Below are positions 15,393 through 23,795 of a stretch of 64,000 bases of DNA, piece after piece. The notes beneath the pieces were generated by a model that was not told where the DNA came from, did no database searches, and saw only the letters and a list, made by a program, of their open reading frames with translations. A program made the translations under genes and the position numbers. Within the stretch, counting starts at the first letter, position 1. Each line of letters starts with the position of its first letter. The stretch spans positions 36,699-100,698 of the forward strand of contig NZ_JASNJE010000016.1 of NCBI RefSeq assembly GCF_030164465.1. The letters run 5' to 3'. The DNA is from Sedimentitalea xiamensis. GTDB lineage: Bacteria; Pseudomonadota; Alphaproteobacteria; Rhodobacterales; Rhodobacteraceae.

Positions 15393-17294
15393 TCAGCCCT
15401 TGTCGTGCTCGCTGCCGGATTGCAGCTTGACGCCGTGCTTTTTCTTGTGGTGCCCCCCGCCATGTTTCCGGAACCCGTTTTCGTCGTAGTTCCAGTAGAT
15501 CGGTCCGATGGCGAGCGGATGATCCCTGGGCAGGTTGCGGACCGAGTTGGTCCAGTTGATCGGGCCAAGATAGTGCGGCGGGTTCGGTTTGCGGCCCATG
15601 AAGGGTTCCAGCGCCTTCACACCCGCCTTTATGATCTTGCGCTGGGTCTCGTCCCAGCTGCTGCCATACCTGCCCATCACGGTGTTCGCTTCCGACCACA
15701 TCTTCGCCGACGCGGCCAGCGGCGCCCAGGCCAGCTTCAGCGCCTGGAAAAGCTCGACCGGAAAGGCTTCGGGTTCCAGAACCGTGACCGGATCGGATTT
15801 TTTCGCATGCCTTGCCCGAATGCATTCCGCTGCATTCAGGCCCGAGATCACGGCGCCCTCGATGGTGGAGACATCCATGATGTTCTTGACATAAGTGCCT
15901 GCCATCCAAAGATTTTCCAGCGGCGTTTCGGTGTCGGGGCGGCGTTCCCAACTGCCGACCATATTGGCGAAAAGCTCTTCGCCGGTGTTCATGTCAAAAG
16001 CGGTCTTGCGCAGATCGATGTCGTCCAGATCGACGGGCAGGTGCTGCATCACCTCGTTCAGCACATATTCGATCGCCGTGGTGGGGTGATCGAGATCCAG
16101 GATAAGCTGGTGTTCCTTCTTGTGGCCTTCGGGATGCCGCTTTTCGGGTGGTATCGACAGCAGCGACACCACGTCCGAACAGGTCACGTAGAGAAACGTG
16201 TCCGGCTTTTCGCCCGGCGCCGTGTGCTCGCCGATATCCCGCCAGAGCTGCGTGTAATCCAGGAAGGTCATGTAGTATTTCGCGCCTTCGAAATCGGTCA
16301 CGTCCTTGGGCAGCTTGTCGATATGGCATTTCAGGTAGAACTGAAGCGCGCCCATCGGTTCCGCCTCCAGATACTGTACCTCGCCCAGATGCGGGGCCGC
16401 GTCGTAGAATTCGTCGCGCAGCAGCCGTTTGATCGCGCCCGGCGTCACCGCCATCACCACCGCGTCATTGCCCACGTCCACGGCGCATTTGTCCTCGACG
16501 TCCCAGCTGTCATTGACCGAAGGGGACCGGTTCACGATGTCGAATTCAAGCCGCGCGATCCGCTTGCCGTCCTTGTCGGGCACGACCTTGGCGAGCCGGT
16601 GCAGCGGCTTCAGTTCGAAGCGATCAAAGCTCTCCAGCTTGTCCAGCCAGGGCTTCATCAGGTAGTCCCACTTGTTTCCGGCCAGCAGGAAGAATTCCGG
16701 CACGGAGTAGCGGTTGGTGTATTTCACGAAGGTCCGGTAGCTCTTGGCGGACGCCTGATAGGAGGAAATCGCCCAGACGGTCTCCCACAGGGTCTGGTGC
16801 AGGTCGGCGGCGATCCGCGTCATGTAGGGCCGGGAATGCAAGAAACCGTTCACCGAATAAGTATCCAGCAGGTCGTGCTTGTGTTCCGGTTCCGCCAGCA
16901 TGTCGATCATCGAATACATGTAGATGAACAGGTCCGGCGGTGGCGCCGCGCCCGAATCCATATTGCGCAGGAAATCCTGCGGCCCGCTGGGATTGAACAT
17001 CGCGGGCAGGCGGTCCAGTTCGTCGCCGCGCAGAAAGCGAAACGCTTCACGAGGCGTGAAATTGTTCTTTATTCCAATCTCTTCCGCGATCTTCCAGAAG
17101 TTGAAGTAGAAGTTCGGGAACATGTGGTAGGAATGCTCGCGCCGCGTACCCGTCACCTTGTCGCGGTAGGAATGAAGCATGCCGCCGACGAAATCGTCCT
17201 GTTCGTATAGCGTCACGTGAAACCCGCGTTCCAGCAGGCGCAAGGCCGCGCTCATCCCGGCCACACCGGCTCCGACAATCGCTACTTTCTTCAT
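15393..17294 (-). CDS. Phytoene-desaturase-like FAD oxidoreductase with C-terminal extension
   Basis: A 633-residue flavoprotein of the amine oxidase/phytoene desaturase superfamily. It opens with the dinucleotide-binding motif GAGVAGMSAALRLLERG, followed by DDFVGGML, and has the C-terminal FAD motif LWMAGTYVKNIMDVSTIEGA near residue 480. About 130 further residues follow, ending in a His/Lys-rich tail (GGGHHKKKHG), which is unusual. Relatives desaturate or dehydrogenate isoprenoids. With the polyprenyl synthetase 3.4 kb away, terpenoid modification is a fair inference, but the substrate is unknown. ATG 17294 has GGAG upstream; the AT-rich region before it carries a plausible promoter. Confidence 0.8.
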   Translation of the reverse strand: MKKVAIVGAGVAGMSAALRLLERGFHVTLYEQDDFVGGMLHSYRDKVTGTRREHSYHMFPNFYFNFWKIAEEIGIKNNFTPREAFRFLRGDELDRLPAMFNPSGPQDFLRNMDSGAAPPPDLFIYMYSMIDMLAEPEHKHDLLDTYSVNGFLHSRPYMTRIAADLHQTLWETVWAISSYQASAKSYRTFVKYTNRYSVPEFFLLAGNKWDYLMKPWLDKLESFDRFELKPLHRLAKVVPDKDGKRIARLEFDIVNRSPSVNDSWDVEDKCAVDVGNDAVVMAVTPGAIKRLLRDEFYDAAPHLGEVQYLEAEPMGALQFYLKCHIDKLPKDVTDFEGAKYYMTFLDYTQLWRDIGEHTAPGEKPDTFLYVTCSDVVSLLSIPPEKRHPEGHKKEHQLILDLDHPTTAIEYVLNEVMQHLPVDLDDIDLRKTAFDMNTGEELFANMVGSWERRPDTETPLENLWMAGTYVKNIMDVSTIEGAVISGLNAAECIRARHAKKSDPVTVLEPEAFPVELFQALKLAWAPLAASAKMWSEANTVMGRYGSSWDETQRKIIKAGVKALEPFMGRKPNPPHYLGPINWTNSVRNLPRDHPLAIGPIYWNYDENGFRKHGGGHHKKKHGVKLQSGSEHDKG

Positions 17295-17354
17295 GTCACG
17301 CTCCGACAATTGGTTATGGGTATCCGTCAATGATACGGCGCGGCACTGGTGAAG

Positions 17355-17383
17355 ATATTAGCACGGATGGCGAAAACAGATAA
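17355..17383 (-). promoter_or_regulatory. Putative promoter of FAD oxidoreductase gene
   Basis: On the minus strand TTATCT, 17 bases, then TAATAT preceded by TG (extended -10). It lies about 60 bases before the start codon at 17294, in an AT-rich patch that stands out from the GC-rich surroundings. The -35 match is weak. Confidence 0.35.
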
Positions 17384-17483
17384 CACCACACTTTGGCGTT
17401 TTTGCAAGCCATTGTATATACTTAATTTTGATGGAATTCCGGCGGTCCCGGCGAAGCCGCGGTGTCGCCCGGTGCGGCAGCGG

Positions 17484-17560
17484 TGGTAGGCCCGGAGGGA
17501 CTCGAACCCCCAACCAAAGCGTTATGAGCGCTCTGCTCTAACCAATTGAGCTACAGGCCC
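17484..17560 (-). tRNA. tRNA-Ile2 (CAU, lysidine type)
   Basis: A complete cloverleaf with encoded CCA: acceptor GGGCCTG, D arm, anticodon stem-loop with CAT, and a T arm with GGTTCGAGTCC. A CAU anticodon can be initiator Met, elongator Met or Ile2. Pairs 4-69 and 5-68 are both C-G, the elements that lysidine synthetase TilS uses to recognise tRNA-Ile2 and that elongator tRNA-Met lacks. I therefore call it Ile2, which reads AUA after C34 modification. Automatic tools often label this tRNA Met. Confidence 0.8.
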
Positions 17561-17678
17561 GCCTACGGTCTGCGTATCACGGTGGACGGGGGCGTCAAGA
17601 TCAGACAGCGCAGCCAAATGTTGCAAGCCGACCCGCAATCGACTACGCCGCGCGCAGATTGTGAAAAGGATCGGGCGC

Positions 17679-18725
17679 ATGACGACGGGCAAGACCGGCA
17701 TCACCTATGCCGAGGCAGGAGTGGACATCGATGCGGGCAATGCCCTTGTCGAGCGGATCAAACCGGCGGCGAAACGCACCGCGCGTCCCGGTGTGATGAG
17801 CGGTCTCGGCGGTTTCGGTGCCCTTTTTGATCTCAAGGCGGCCGGCTTCACCGACCCGGTGCTGGTCGCGGCCACCGACGGCGTCGGCACCAAGCTGCGC
17901 ATTGCCATCGACACCGGGGTGGTGGACGGAGTCGGCATCGACCTCGTCGCCATGTGCGTCAACGATCTGGTGTGCCAGGGGGCTGAACCGCTGTTCTTCC
18001 TGGACTATTTCGCGACCGGAAAGCTGGAAACGGACGTGGCGGCGCGGATCATCGAAGGAATCGCGACCGGCTGCGAAAGGTCGGGCTGCGCACTGATCGG
18101 CGGAGAGACGGCAGAGATGCCGGGGATGTATCCTGAGGGCGATTTCGATCTTGCCGGTTTCGCTGTTGGGGCGATGGAACGCGGCGGCGCCTTGCCCGGC
18201 GGCGTGGCCGAAGGCGATGTCCTCCTCGGTCTGGCCAGCGACGGCGTGCATTCGAACGGTTATTCCCTCGTGCGCAGGTTGGTCGAGCTATCGGGGCTGG
18301 GCTGGGACGCTGACAGTCCGTTCGGGGATGCCAGCCTTGGCGCGGACCTGCTGACGCCGACCCGGCTCTACGTGAAACCGGCGCTGGCGGCGGTGCGCGC
18401 CGGCGGCGTGCACGCGCTGGCCCATATCACCGGCGGCGGCCTGACGGAGAACCTGCCGCGGGTGCTGCCCGAGGGATGCGGCGCGGAGATCGACCTGTCG
18501 GCCTGGGACCTGCCCGGCGTTTTCAGGTGGATGGCGGGCGTCGGAAACGTGGCGGAGGCCGAAATGCTGAAAACCTTCAACTGCGGCATCGGCATGATCC
18601 TCGTTTGCGATCCGGACCGCGCCGCGGCGCTGGCCGAAAACCTTGGCGCTTCCGGTGAAACCGTATACCGGATCGGCACCGTGACAGATCGCCCCGGCGT
18701 TCGGTATCGGGGCAGCCTGACGTGA
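17679..18725 (+). CDS. purM: Phosphoribosylformylglycinamidine cyclo-ligase
   Basis: AIR synthetase, which closes the imidazole ring of FGAM using ATP in de novo purine synthesis. The 348-residue length is normal. Motifs include the N-terminal [52 protein letters not shown] and [21 protein letters not shown] 17679 has AAAAGGA upstream. Its last codons overlap purN by four bases (GTGA), the usual purMN arrangement. Confidence 0.97.
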   Translation: MTTGKTGITYAEAGVDIDAGNALVERIKPAAKRTARPGVMSGLGGFGALFDLKAAGFTDPVLVAATDGVGTKLRIAIDTGVVDGVGIDLVAMCVNDLVCQGAEPLFFLDYFATGKLETDVAARIIEGIATGCERSGCALIGGETAEMPGMYPEGDFDLAGFAVGAMERGGALPGGVAEGDVLLGLASDGVHSNGYSLVRRLVELSGLGWDADSPFGDASLGADLLTPTRLYVKPALAAVRAGGVHALAHITGGGLTENLPRVLPEGCGAEIDLSAWDLPGVFRWMAGVGNVAEAEMLKTFNCGIGMILVCDPDRAAALAENLGASGETVYRIGTVTDRPGVRYRGSLT

Positions 18726-19318
18726 GCGCCAAGCACGTCGCGATCCTGATTTCCGGCGGCGGCTCCAACATGATGGCGCTGCTGGACAGCATGGTCGGCG
18801 ACCATCCGGCGCGACCCTGCCTGGTCCTGTCCAACACCGCCGCCGCCGGCGGACTGGCCAGGGCGGCGGATCGGGGCGTGCCCACGGCAGTGGTCGATCA
18901 CCGCCCCTTCGCCGGGGACCGCCCGGCGTTCGAGGCGGAACTGATGAAGCCGTTGCTCGCGGCGCGGCCGGACATCGTCTGCTTTGCCGGGTTCATGCGG
19001 ATCCTGACGGCGGGTTTCGTCAGCCACTGGCAGGGGCGGGCGTTGAACATCCACCCGTCGCTCTTGCCGCTCTACAAGGGGCTGAACACGCATGCCCGCG
19101 CCCTCGCGGCGGGCGACACCGAACACGGCTGCACCGTGCACGAGGTGACGGCGGAACTGGACGATGGGCCGATCCTCGGGCAGGCTCGCGTTCCGGTTCT
19201 GCCGGACGACACGCCCGAGACGCTCGCGGCGCGGGTTCTGAAACAGGAACACAGGCTCTATCCCGCGGTTCTGCGCCGTTTCGCATCGGGGGATCGCAGA
19301 CCGGTCTTTCTGCCCTGA
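18722..19318 (+). CDS. purN: Phosphoribosylglycinamide formyltransferase
   Basis: Transfers a formyl group from 10-formyl-THF to GAR. The 198-residue product has the N-terminal [12 protein letters not shown] phosphate-binding loop, [13 protein letters not shown] and the active-site segment [20 protein letters not shown], followed by [17 protein letters not shown]; the catalytic Asn-His-Asp set is present. It starts with GTG inside the purM stop, so the two are translationally coupled. Confidence 0.97.
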   Translation: MSAKHVAILISGGGSNMMALLDSMVGDHPARPCLVLSNTAAAGGLARAADRGVPTAVVDHRPFAGDRPAFEAELMKPLLAARPDIVCFAGFMRILTAGFVSHWQGRALNIHPSLLPLYKGLNTHARALAAGDTEHGCTVHEVTAELDDGPILGQARVPVLPDDTPETLAARVLKQEHRLYPAVLRRFASGDRRPVFLP

Positions 19319-19445
19319 CAAGAATCCGGCGCGTGGTTTCCAAATCGCGTGGTTTGGATTAAGACTGACTGAGTGAAAACGCGACCTGTCTTCTTTCACC
19401 GGAAAAAAAGACAACAAGAACAATGAACAGGAACTTCGACAGTAG

Positions 19446-20603
19446 ATGAAAACGCTCACAACGACGCAAGATCTGGCCGCTTTCTGCAAGCTGGCCCATG
19501 CCCAGTCCTATGTTACCGTCGATACCGAATTCCTGCGCGAACGCACCTATTATTCAAAGCTTTGTCTCGTGCAGCTTGCGCTTCCCGGCGACGGGGACGA
19601 CACAGCGGTTCTGGTGGACCCCCTGGCCGACGGCATGTCGCTTGAACCGCTGTATGACCTGTTTCGCGATACGAGCGTGATCAAGGTTTTCCACGCCGCG
19701 CGCCAGGATCTGGAAATCTTCTGGGTCGATGCGCATGTGTTCCCGGAACCGCTGTTTGACACCCAGGTCGCGGCGATGGTCTGCGGCTTTGGCGAGCAGG
19801 CCGGATATGAAACGCTGGTGCGCAAGATCGCGCATGGCTCGGTGGACAAGTCCAGCCGGTTCACCGACTGGTCGCGCCGCCCGCTGACCGAGGCGCAGAA
19901 GAAATACGCGCTGGCCGACGTGACCCACCTGCGCAAGGTCTACGAATATCTGGCGGCCGAACTGGACCAGAGCGACCGCACCCGATGGGTCGCCGAGGAA
20001 CTGGAGATCCTGACCAATCCCGCGACGTATGACATCCAGCCCGAAGAGGCATGGAAACGCGTCAAGACACGCACCAATTCGCCCAAGTTCCTCGCTGTCG
20101 TGCGCGAACTGGCGGCGTTTCGCGAAGCCCATGCGCAGACCAACGACATCCCGCGCAATCGCGTTTTCAAGGACGACGCGCTGGTGGAACTGGCCTCTGC
20201 CAGGCCGCGCACCCATGCGGACCTGGGCGGCATGCGCCTTCTGCTGCGCGAAGCCCGCAAGGGGGCGATTGCCGACGGCATCCTCGCCGCGGTCGAAAAA
20301 GGGGTGAACTGCCCGCCCGGAGAGATGCCGCAACCGGACCGCAGCCGTGAGAAGCTTCAGGTCAATCCCGCGCTGGCCGACATGCTGCGTGTGCTGCTGA
20401 AATCGAAGACGGAAAGCTCGGGCGTCGCCGCCAAGCTGATCGCGCCAAGCTCCGATCTGGATGCGATCGCCGCCGGGCTGCGCGATGTGCCCGCCCTGTC
20501 GGGCTGGCGGCGCGAGGTCTTTGGCGCGGATGCGCTCAGACTCTGCGAAGGCAAGATCGGGCTGGCCGCCAAGGGCCAATCGGTGGTCGTCGTCGAACTT
20601 TAG
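19446..20603 (+). CDS. rnd: Ribonuclease D
   Basis: A 3'-5' exoribonuclease for tRNA 3'-end trimming. The 385-residue protein has the DEDDy exonuclease residues: VTVDTEFLRER near residue 21, VFHAARQDLEIF near 82, DTQVAAMVCGFG near 100 and YALADVTHLRKVYEYL near 155. HRDC-type helical domains follow (AVVRELAAFREAHAQ and later helices). It begins at ATG 19446 just after a purine-rich stretch. Separated from purN by 127 bases, so probably transcribed independently. Confidence 0.95.
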   Translation: MKTLTTTQDLAAFCKLAHAQSYVTVDTEFLRERTYYSKLCLVQLALPGDGDDTAVLVDPLADGMSLEPLYDLFRDTSVIKVFHAARQDLEIFWVDAHVFPEPLFDTQVAAMVCGFGEQAGYETLVRKIAHGSVDKSSRFTDWSRRPLTEAQKKYALADVTHLRKVYEYLAAELDQSDRTRWVAEELEILTNPATYDIQPEEAWKRVKTRTNSPKFLAVVRELAAFREAHAQTNDIPRNRVFKDDALVELASARPRTHADLGGMRLLLREARKGAIADGILAAVEKGVNCPPGEMPQPDRSREKLQVNPALADMLRVLLKSKTESSGVAAKLIAPSSDLDAIAAGLRDVPALSGWRREVFGADALRLCEGKIGLAAKGQSVVVVEL

Positions 20604-20612
20604 GGCAGCGGG

Positions 20613-21128
20613 TCAGCGCCGGCGGGATTCCAGCGCGTTCTGGGCGCCCCGGACGCGCACGAGGCGCACGGCGCTCAGGTCCTGCCGGCTCAGCGTGTAG
20701 GCATCGACCACGGTCCGGCTCCGCTGGTCCCCGACGGGCGTTTCCCAGGGCGGATAGGCCACCCGGAAATCCAGTTCCAGAATGCCGTCATCCGACACCA
20801 GTTCCGGGTTGACCGGCCGCAGTTCGGCGGCGAAGGCGCCTTGCCGGCTCGCCACGCCTTCGGCCAGAATGATCGCGCCGCTGGGGGTCGGATCGATCTG
20901 CAGTTTCGTCACGCTGGCGATCGGCACGGACAGGTCCGCGGCTTCGGGCCGGCGCAGCAGGCCGCCGCGTTCCGGCGGGATCAACGCGTTCACGGAGCCA
21001 TCCGCCGCGACCGACTGAACCGGTTCGCTGCTGCCGAACCAGTTGCCCGGATTGAGACTGGAATCCCGCCAGCCGCAGGCGGACAGGGCGAGGCTGGCAG
21101 CCGTCAGGACTATCACGTTGGTTTTCAT
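20613..21128 (-). CDS. Lipoprotein of unknown function
   Basis: A 171-residue protein with a lipoprotein signal (MKTNVIVLTAASLALSACGW; lipobox LSAC), so probably outer-membrane anchored. The mature domain (residues 60-160) has alternating strands such as AFAAELRPVNPEL and GILELDFRVAYPP. I do not recognise a characterised family; similar proteins are widespread in Rhodobacterales. Convergent with rnd, whose stop is 9 bases away. Confidence 0.75.
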   Translation of the reverse strand: MKTNVIVLTAASLALSACGWRDSSLNPGNWFGSSEPVQSVAADGSVNALIPPERGGLLRRPEAADLSVPIASVTKLQIDPTPSGAIILAEGVASRQGAFAAELRPVNPELVSDDGILELDFRVAYPPWETPVGDQRSRTVVDAYTLSRQDLSAVRLVRVRGAQNALESRRR

Positions 21129-21262
21129 GCGCTCTCGCCGTTCTGGAACTTGCCTGAACCCCGGTTATCGCATCCGGCACCGGTTGAAAAGACGCAAGGC
21201 GGGGCTGGACACCCAACCGCCGCCGACTTACCTGAAAGGCGCAGCCGATCAGAGGACAGACC

Positions 21263-21673
21263 ATGGCAACGCTCGCCTTCGAAGACATAGTCGAGGACTT
21301 CGAATTCCTGGAGGACTGGGAGGACCGGTATCGGCACGTGATCGAACTGGGCAAGGCGATGCCGCCGCTCGCGGACGCGCTGAAAGTGCCGGCGACCAAG
21401 GTCGACGGCTGCGCCAGCCAGGTCTGGCTGCACCCGGTGATCGAAGATGGCGCGTTCAGCTTTGATGGCGAAAGCGACGCGATGATCGTTCGCGGGCTGA
21501 TCGCGGTGTTGCGGGCGCTTTACAACGGGCTTCCCGTCGCGCAGGTTCCCGCCGTTGACGCAGGCCGCGAACTGGCGCGTCTTGGGCTGCACGACCACCT
21601 GTCGGCTCAGCGGAGCAACGGATTGCGCGCCATGGTCGAACGTATCCGCGACGTGGCCTCCGAACACGCCTGA
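21263..21673 (+). CDS. sufE: SufE family cysteine desulfurase accessory protein
   Basis: SufE takes persulfide sulfur from SufS and passes it to the Suf scaffold for Fe-S assembly. The 136-residue length fits. Its start (FEDIVEDFEFLEDWEDRYRH) and the active-site cysteine in KVDGCASQVWL (about residue 51) match the family. A GAGGACAG ribosome site precedes ATG 21263. No other suf genes are adjacent. Confidence 0.92.
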   Translation: MATLAFEDIVEDFEFLEDWEDRYRHVIELGKAMPPLADALKVPATKVDGCASQVWLHPVIEDGAFSFDGESDAMIVRGLIAVLRALYNGLPVAQVPAVDAGRELARLGLHDHLSAQRSNGLRAMVERIRDVASEHA

Positions 21674-21693
21674 TCCGTCTTGGCCGATGGCCG

Positions 21694-22338
21694 TCAGGTC
21701 GGACGATCCGCCCAGCGGGTCAGTGTCCTGTCCAGATCTCCATAACCGGTCAAGCGGCGCTCGAAATCGAGACCGAGGCGGTCGGCGCAGGCGCGGGCCC
21801 TTTCCGTCAGGACCGGATCGTCGGTCTGCGCCTGATAGACCAGCTTGCTATAGTGGCCGAAATACATGTCGCGCAGGTCCGGATGGCGGTCCAGTCCCAA
21901 CGGTTTCCAGATGAAGGCGTCGAACTGCCGGGCCAGGAAGTCGGTCAGGTAGAAGGCGGTGATCTCGTCGGAATGCCGGGCGAAGCGATCGTTGCCTTCA
22001 TAGAAGGAATAGCAATGCGGGCCGGCGATCATCTCGACCCCCAGCCTGTCGCAGGCGGCGGCGAGATGGCCGCCGGTGCCGCAATCGGCATAGACCACGA
22101 AGATCTGCGCATAGGCATCGCTGTGCCGTGCGATGGTTGCCTCGACCGCGCCGGTGATCTTTTCCGGGTGGTTGTGCAGGATCGCCGGCAGGCAGGTCAG
22201 GTCCATGTGGTCCCACCGGTTGCGCGCCTTCAGGTCGAGGATCTCGCGGGCCAGCGCCCCACAACCGATCAGGAGAATACGGCCGGTGCCGGCGGGCTGC
22301 AGGCCGCAGTCGGTGAGGGTTTCGTCGGTCACGGCCAT
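21694..22338 (-). CDS. DUF1638 protein, probable partner of split methionine synthase
   Basis: A 214-residue protein matching DUF1638, with LLIGCGALAREIL near residue 22, VVYADCGTGGHL near 80 and PHCYSFYEGNDRF near 105. The conserved cysteines suggest metal or cofactor handling. DUF1638 genes recur beside corrinoid proteins and homocysteine methyltransferases. Here a corrinoid protein (22888-23589) and such a methyltransferase (25029-26042) lie close by on the same strand. My reading is that it helps the cobalamin-dependent methyl transfer; this is inference from context. A role in reactivation or corrinoid delivery would fit. Confidence 0.75.
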   Translation of the reverse strand: MAVTDETLTDCGLQPAGTGRILLIGCGALAREILDLKARNRWDHMDLTCLPAILHNHPEKITGAVEATIARHSDAYAQIFVVYADCGTGGHLAAACDRLGVEMIAGPHCYSFYEGNDRFARHSDEITAFYLTDFLARQFDAFIWKPLGLDRHPDLRDMYFGHYSKLVYQAQTDDPVLTERARACADRLGLDFERRLTGYGDLDRTLTRWADRPT

Positions 22339-22422
22339 CGTGATGCGTTCCTATTCTGTCTGAGCCGGGCTAGGGTGCGGCCAGGATAGCCCATCAGCCG
22401 GTCATGGGGCAAAGGAGTCGCG

Positions 22423-22884
22423 ATGCACCCGACATTCGAACCACGCAACCCGGATTTCGAAACGCTGGTGCGCGACGGCTTTGCGCGCCAGTCACTGATG
22501 CGCACCTTTGGCGCGCGGCTGGAGACGGTCGAACCCGGTCTGGTGGTGCTGACGCTGGGGCTTGACCCGGCTCTGCTGCAACAACACGGATTCCTGCATG
22601 GCGGTGTCAGCGGGGCGATGCTGGACACGGCCTGCGGATTCGCGGCCCTGTCGCTGATGTCGCCGGGGGCCGGGGTTCTGACGGTGGAATACAAGATCAA
22701 CTTCCTGGCGCCCGCCAGGGGCAGGTCGTTCCGCTTCGAAGGCCGCGTGATCCGCCCCGGCAGGACATTGCTGCGAACCGAGGGCGCGGCCCTGGCGATG
22801 GACGGGAACGGCGAAACGCCGACCCTGATCGCCACCGTCAGCGCCACGATGATGTGCGTTCAGGGTCAGGGAATCGTCGGCTGA
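22423..22884 (+). CDS. PaaI-type hotdog thioesterase
   Basis: A 153-residue hotdog-fold protein, probably an acyl-CoA thioesterase. The PaaI signature HGFLHGGVSGAMLDTACGFAA is at about residues 60-80, including the conserved glycine/aspartate pair, followed by TVEYKINFLAPARG. The ribosome site AAAGGAG precedes ATG 22423. It is on the opposite strand to the flanking DUF1638 and corrinoid genes. The natural substrate cannot be told from sequence. Confidence 0.85.
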   Translation: MHPTFEPRNPDFETLVRDGFARQSLMRTFGARLETVEPGLVVLTLGLDPALLQQHGFLHGGVSGAMLDTACGFAALSLMSPGAGVLTVEYKINFLAPARGRSFRFEGRVIRPGRTLLRTEGAALAMDGNGETPTLIATVSATMMCVQGQGIVG

Positions 22885-22887
22885 GGC

Positions 22888-23589
22888 TCAGACCGCCGCC
22901 ATACGGTTGTGCTTGCGTCCGATCCAGTGTTTCGCGGTTTCCACGGCCACCGCGGCATCGCGGCAATAGGCGTCCGCACCGATGGCCTTGCCGAATTCCT
23001 CGTTCAGCGGCGCGCCGCCGACCAGCACGATGTAATCCTCGCGCTTGCCCTGTTCGACCAGCGTGTCGATGACCACTTTCATGTAGGGCATTGTCGTGGT
23101 CAGCAGGGCGGACATGCCGAGAATGTCGGCGTCTTCGCGTTCCAGCGCCTCGAGATAGTTTTCGACCGGGTTGTTGATGCCGAGATCGACGATCTCGAAA
23201 CCCGCGCCTTCCATCATCATCCCGACAAGGTTCTTGCCGATGTCGTGGATATCGCCCTTGACGGTGCCGATCACCATCTTTCCGACGCGCGGCGCGCCGG
23301 TTTCGGCCAGCAGCGGCTTCAGGATCGCCATGCCGCCCTTCATCGCGTTGGCGGCCAGAAGAACCTCGGGAACGAACAGGATCCCATCGCGGAAATCCGC
23401 CCCGACGATGGTCATGCCGCCGACCAGGGCTTCGGTCAGAACCCGGTAGGGCTCCCAGCCGCGTTCCAGCAGGATGTTCACGCCTTCCTCGATCTCTTCC
23501 TTGAGACCGTCATAGAGGTCGTCGAACATCTGTTGGACAAGTTCCTCGTCATCAAGATCCGACAGGATGATGTCGTCTTCGTCAGACAT
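22888..23589 (-). CDS. Corrinoid (B12-binding) methyltransferase protein
   Basis: A 233-residue methyl-carrier protein. Residues 15-95 form the four-helix cap domain (EEGVNILLERGWEPYRVLTE). Residues 105-225 form the B12-binding Rossmann domain with the DxHxxG histidine motif (GDIHDIGKNLVGMMM), which supplies the lower axial ligand to cobalt. Such proteins are either dedicated to methylamine-type methyltransferases or, in Rhodobacterales, stand in for the cobalamin module of methionine synthase. The nearby homocysteine methyltransferase and DUF1638 genes favour the second role. ATG 23589 has GAGGAA upstream. Confidence 0.9.
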   Translation of the reverse strand: MSDEDDIILSDLDDEELVQQMFDDLYDGLKEEIEEGVNILLERGWEPYRVLTEALVGGMTIVGADFRDGILFVPEVLLAANAMKGGMAILKPLLAETGAPRVGKMVIGTVKGDIHDIGKNLVGMMMEGAGFEIVDLGINNPVENYLEALEREDADILGMSALLTTTMPYMKVVIDTLVEQGKREDYIVLVGGAPLNEEFGKAIGADAYCRDAAVAVETAKHWIGRKHNRMAAV

Positions 23590-23769
23590 GGGCGCGTTCC
23601 TCGATTGATGGGGCCATGCCCCGGCTGAGTCTTTTCGGTCTTTTCGGTCATTTGATGCCTTTTGGACTGCGTTGATTGCGACACTGGCGGCGCTGCAACC
23701 GACCTTGGTGGCCGAATTCCGCGGTTTTTTCCACCGTTGCAGGCGTCCGGGCAAAGCGGCCTTGATAAT

Positions 23770-23784
23770 GTTCCCTAAATGTTC
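23770..23784 (+). promoter_or_regulatory. LexA (SOS) box, GTTC-N7-GTTC
   Basis: GTTCCCTAAATGTTC is a perfect match to the alphaproteobacterial LexA direct repeat GTTC-N7-GTTC. It lies 11 bases before the start codon of the radical SAM gene at 23796, where bound LexA would block transcription. The spacer is AT-rich, as in known sites. Confidence 0.6.
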
Positions 23785-23795
23785 CATCGTTTTCC

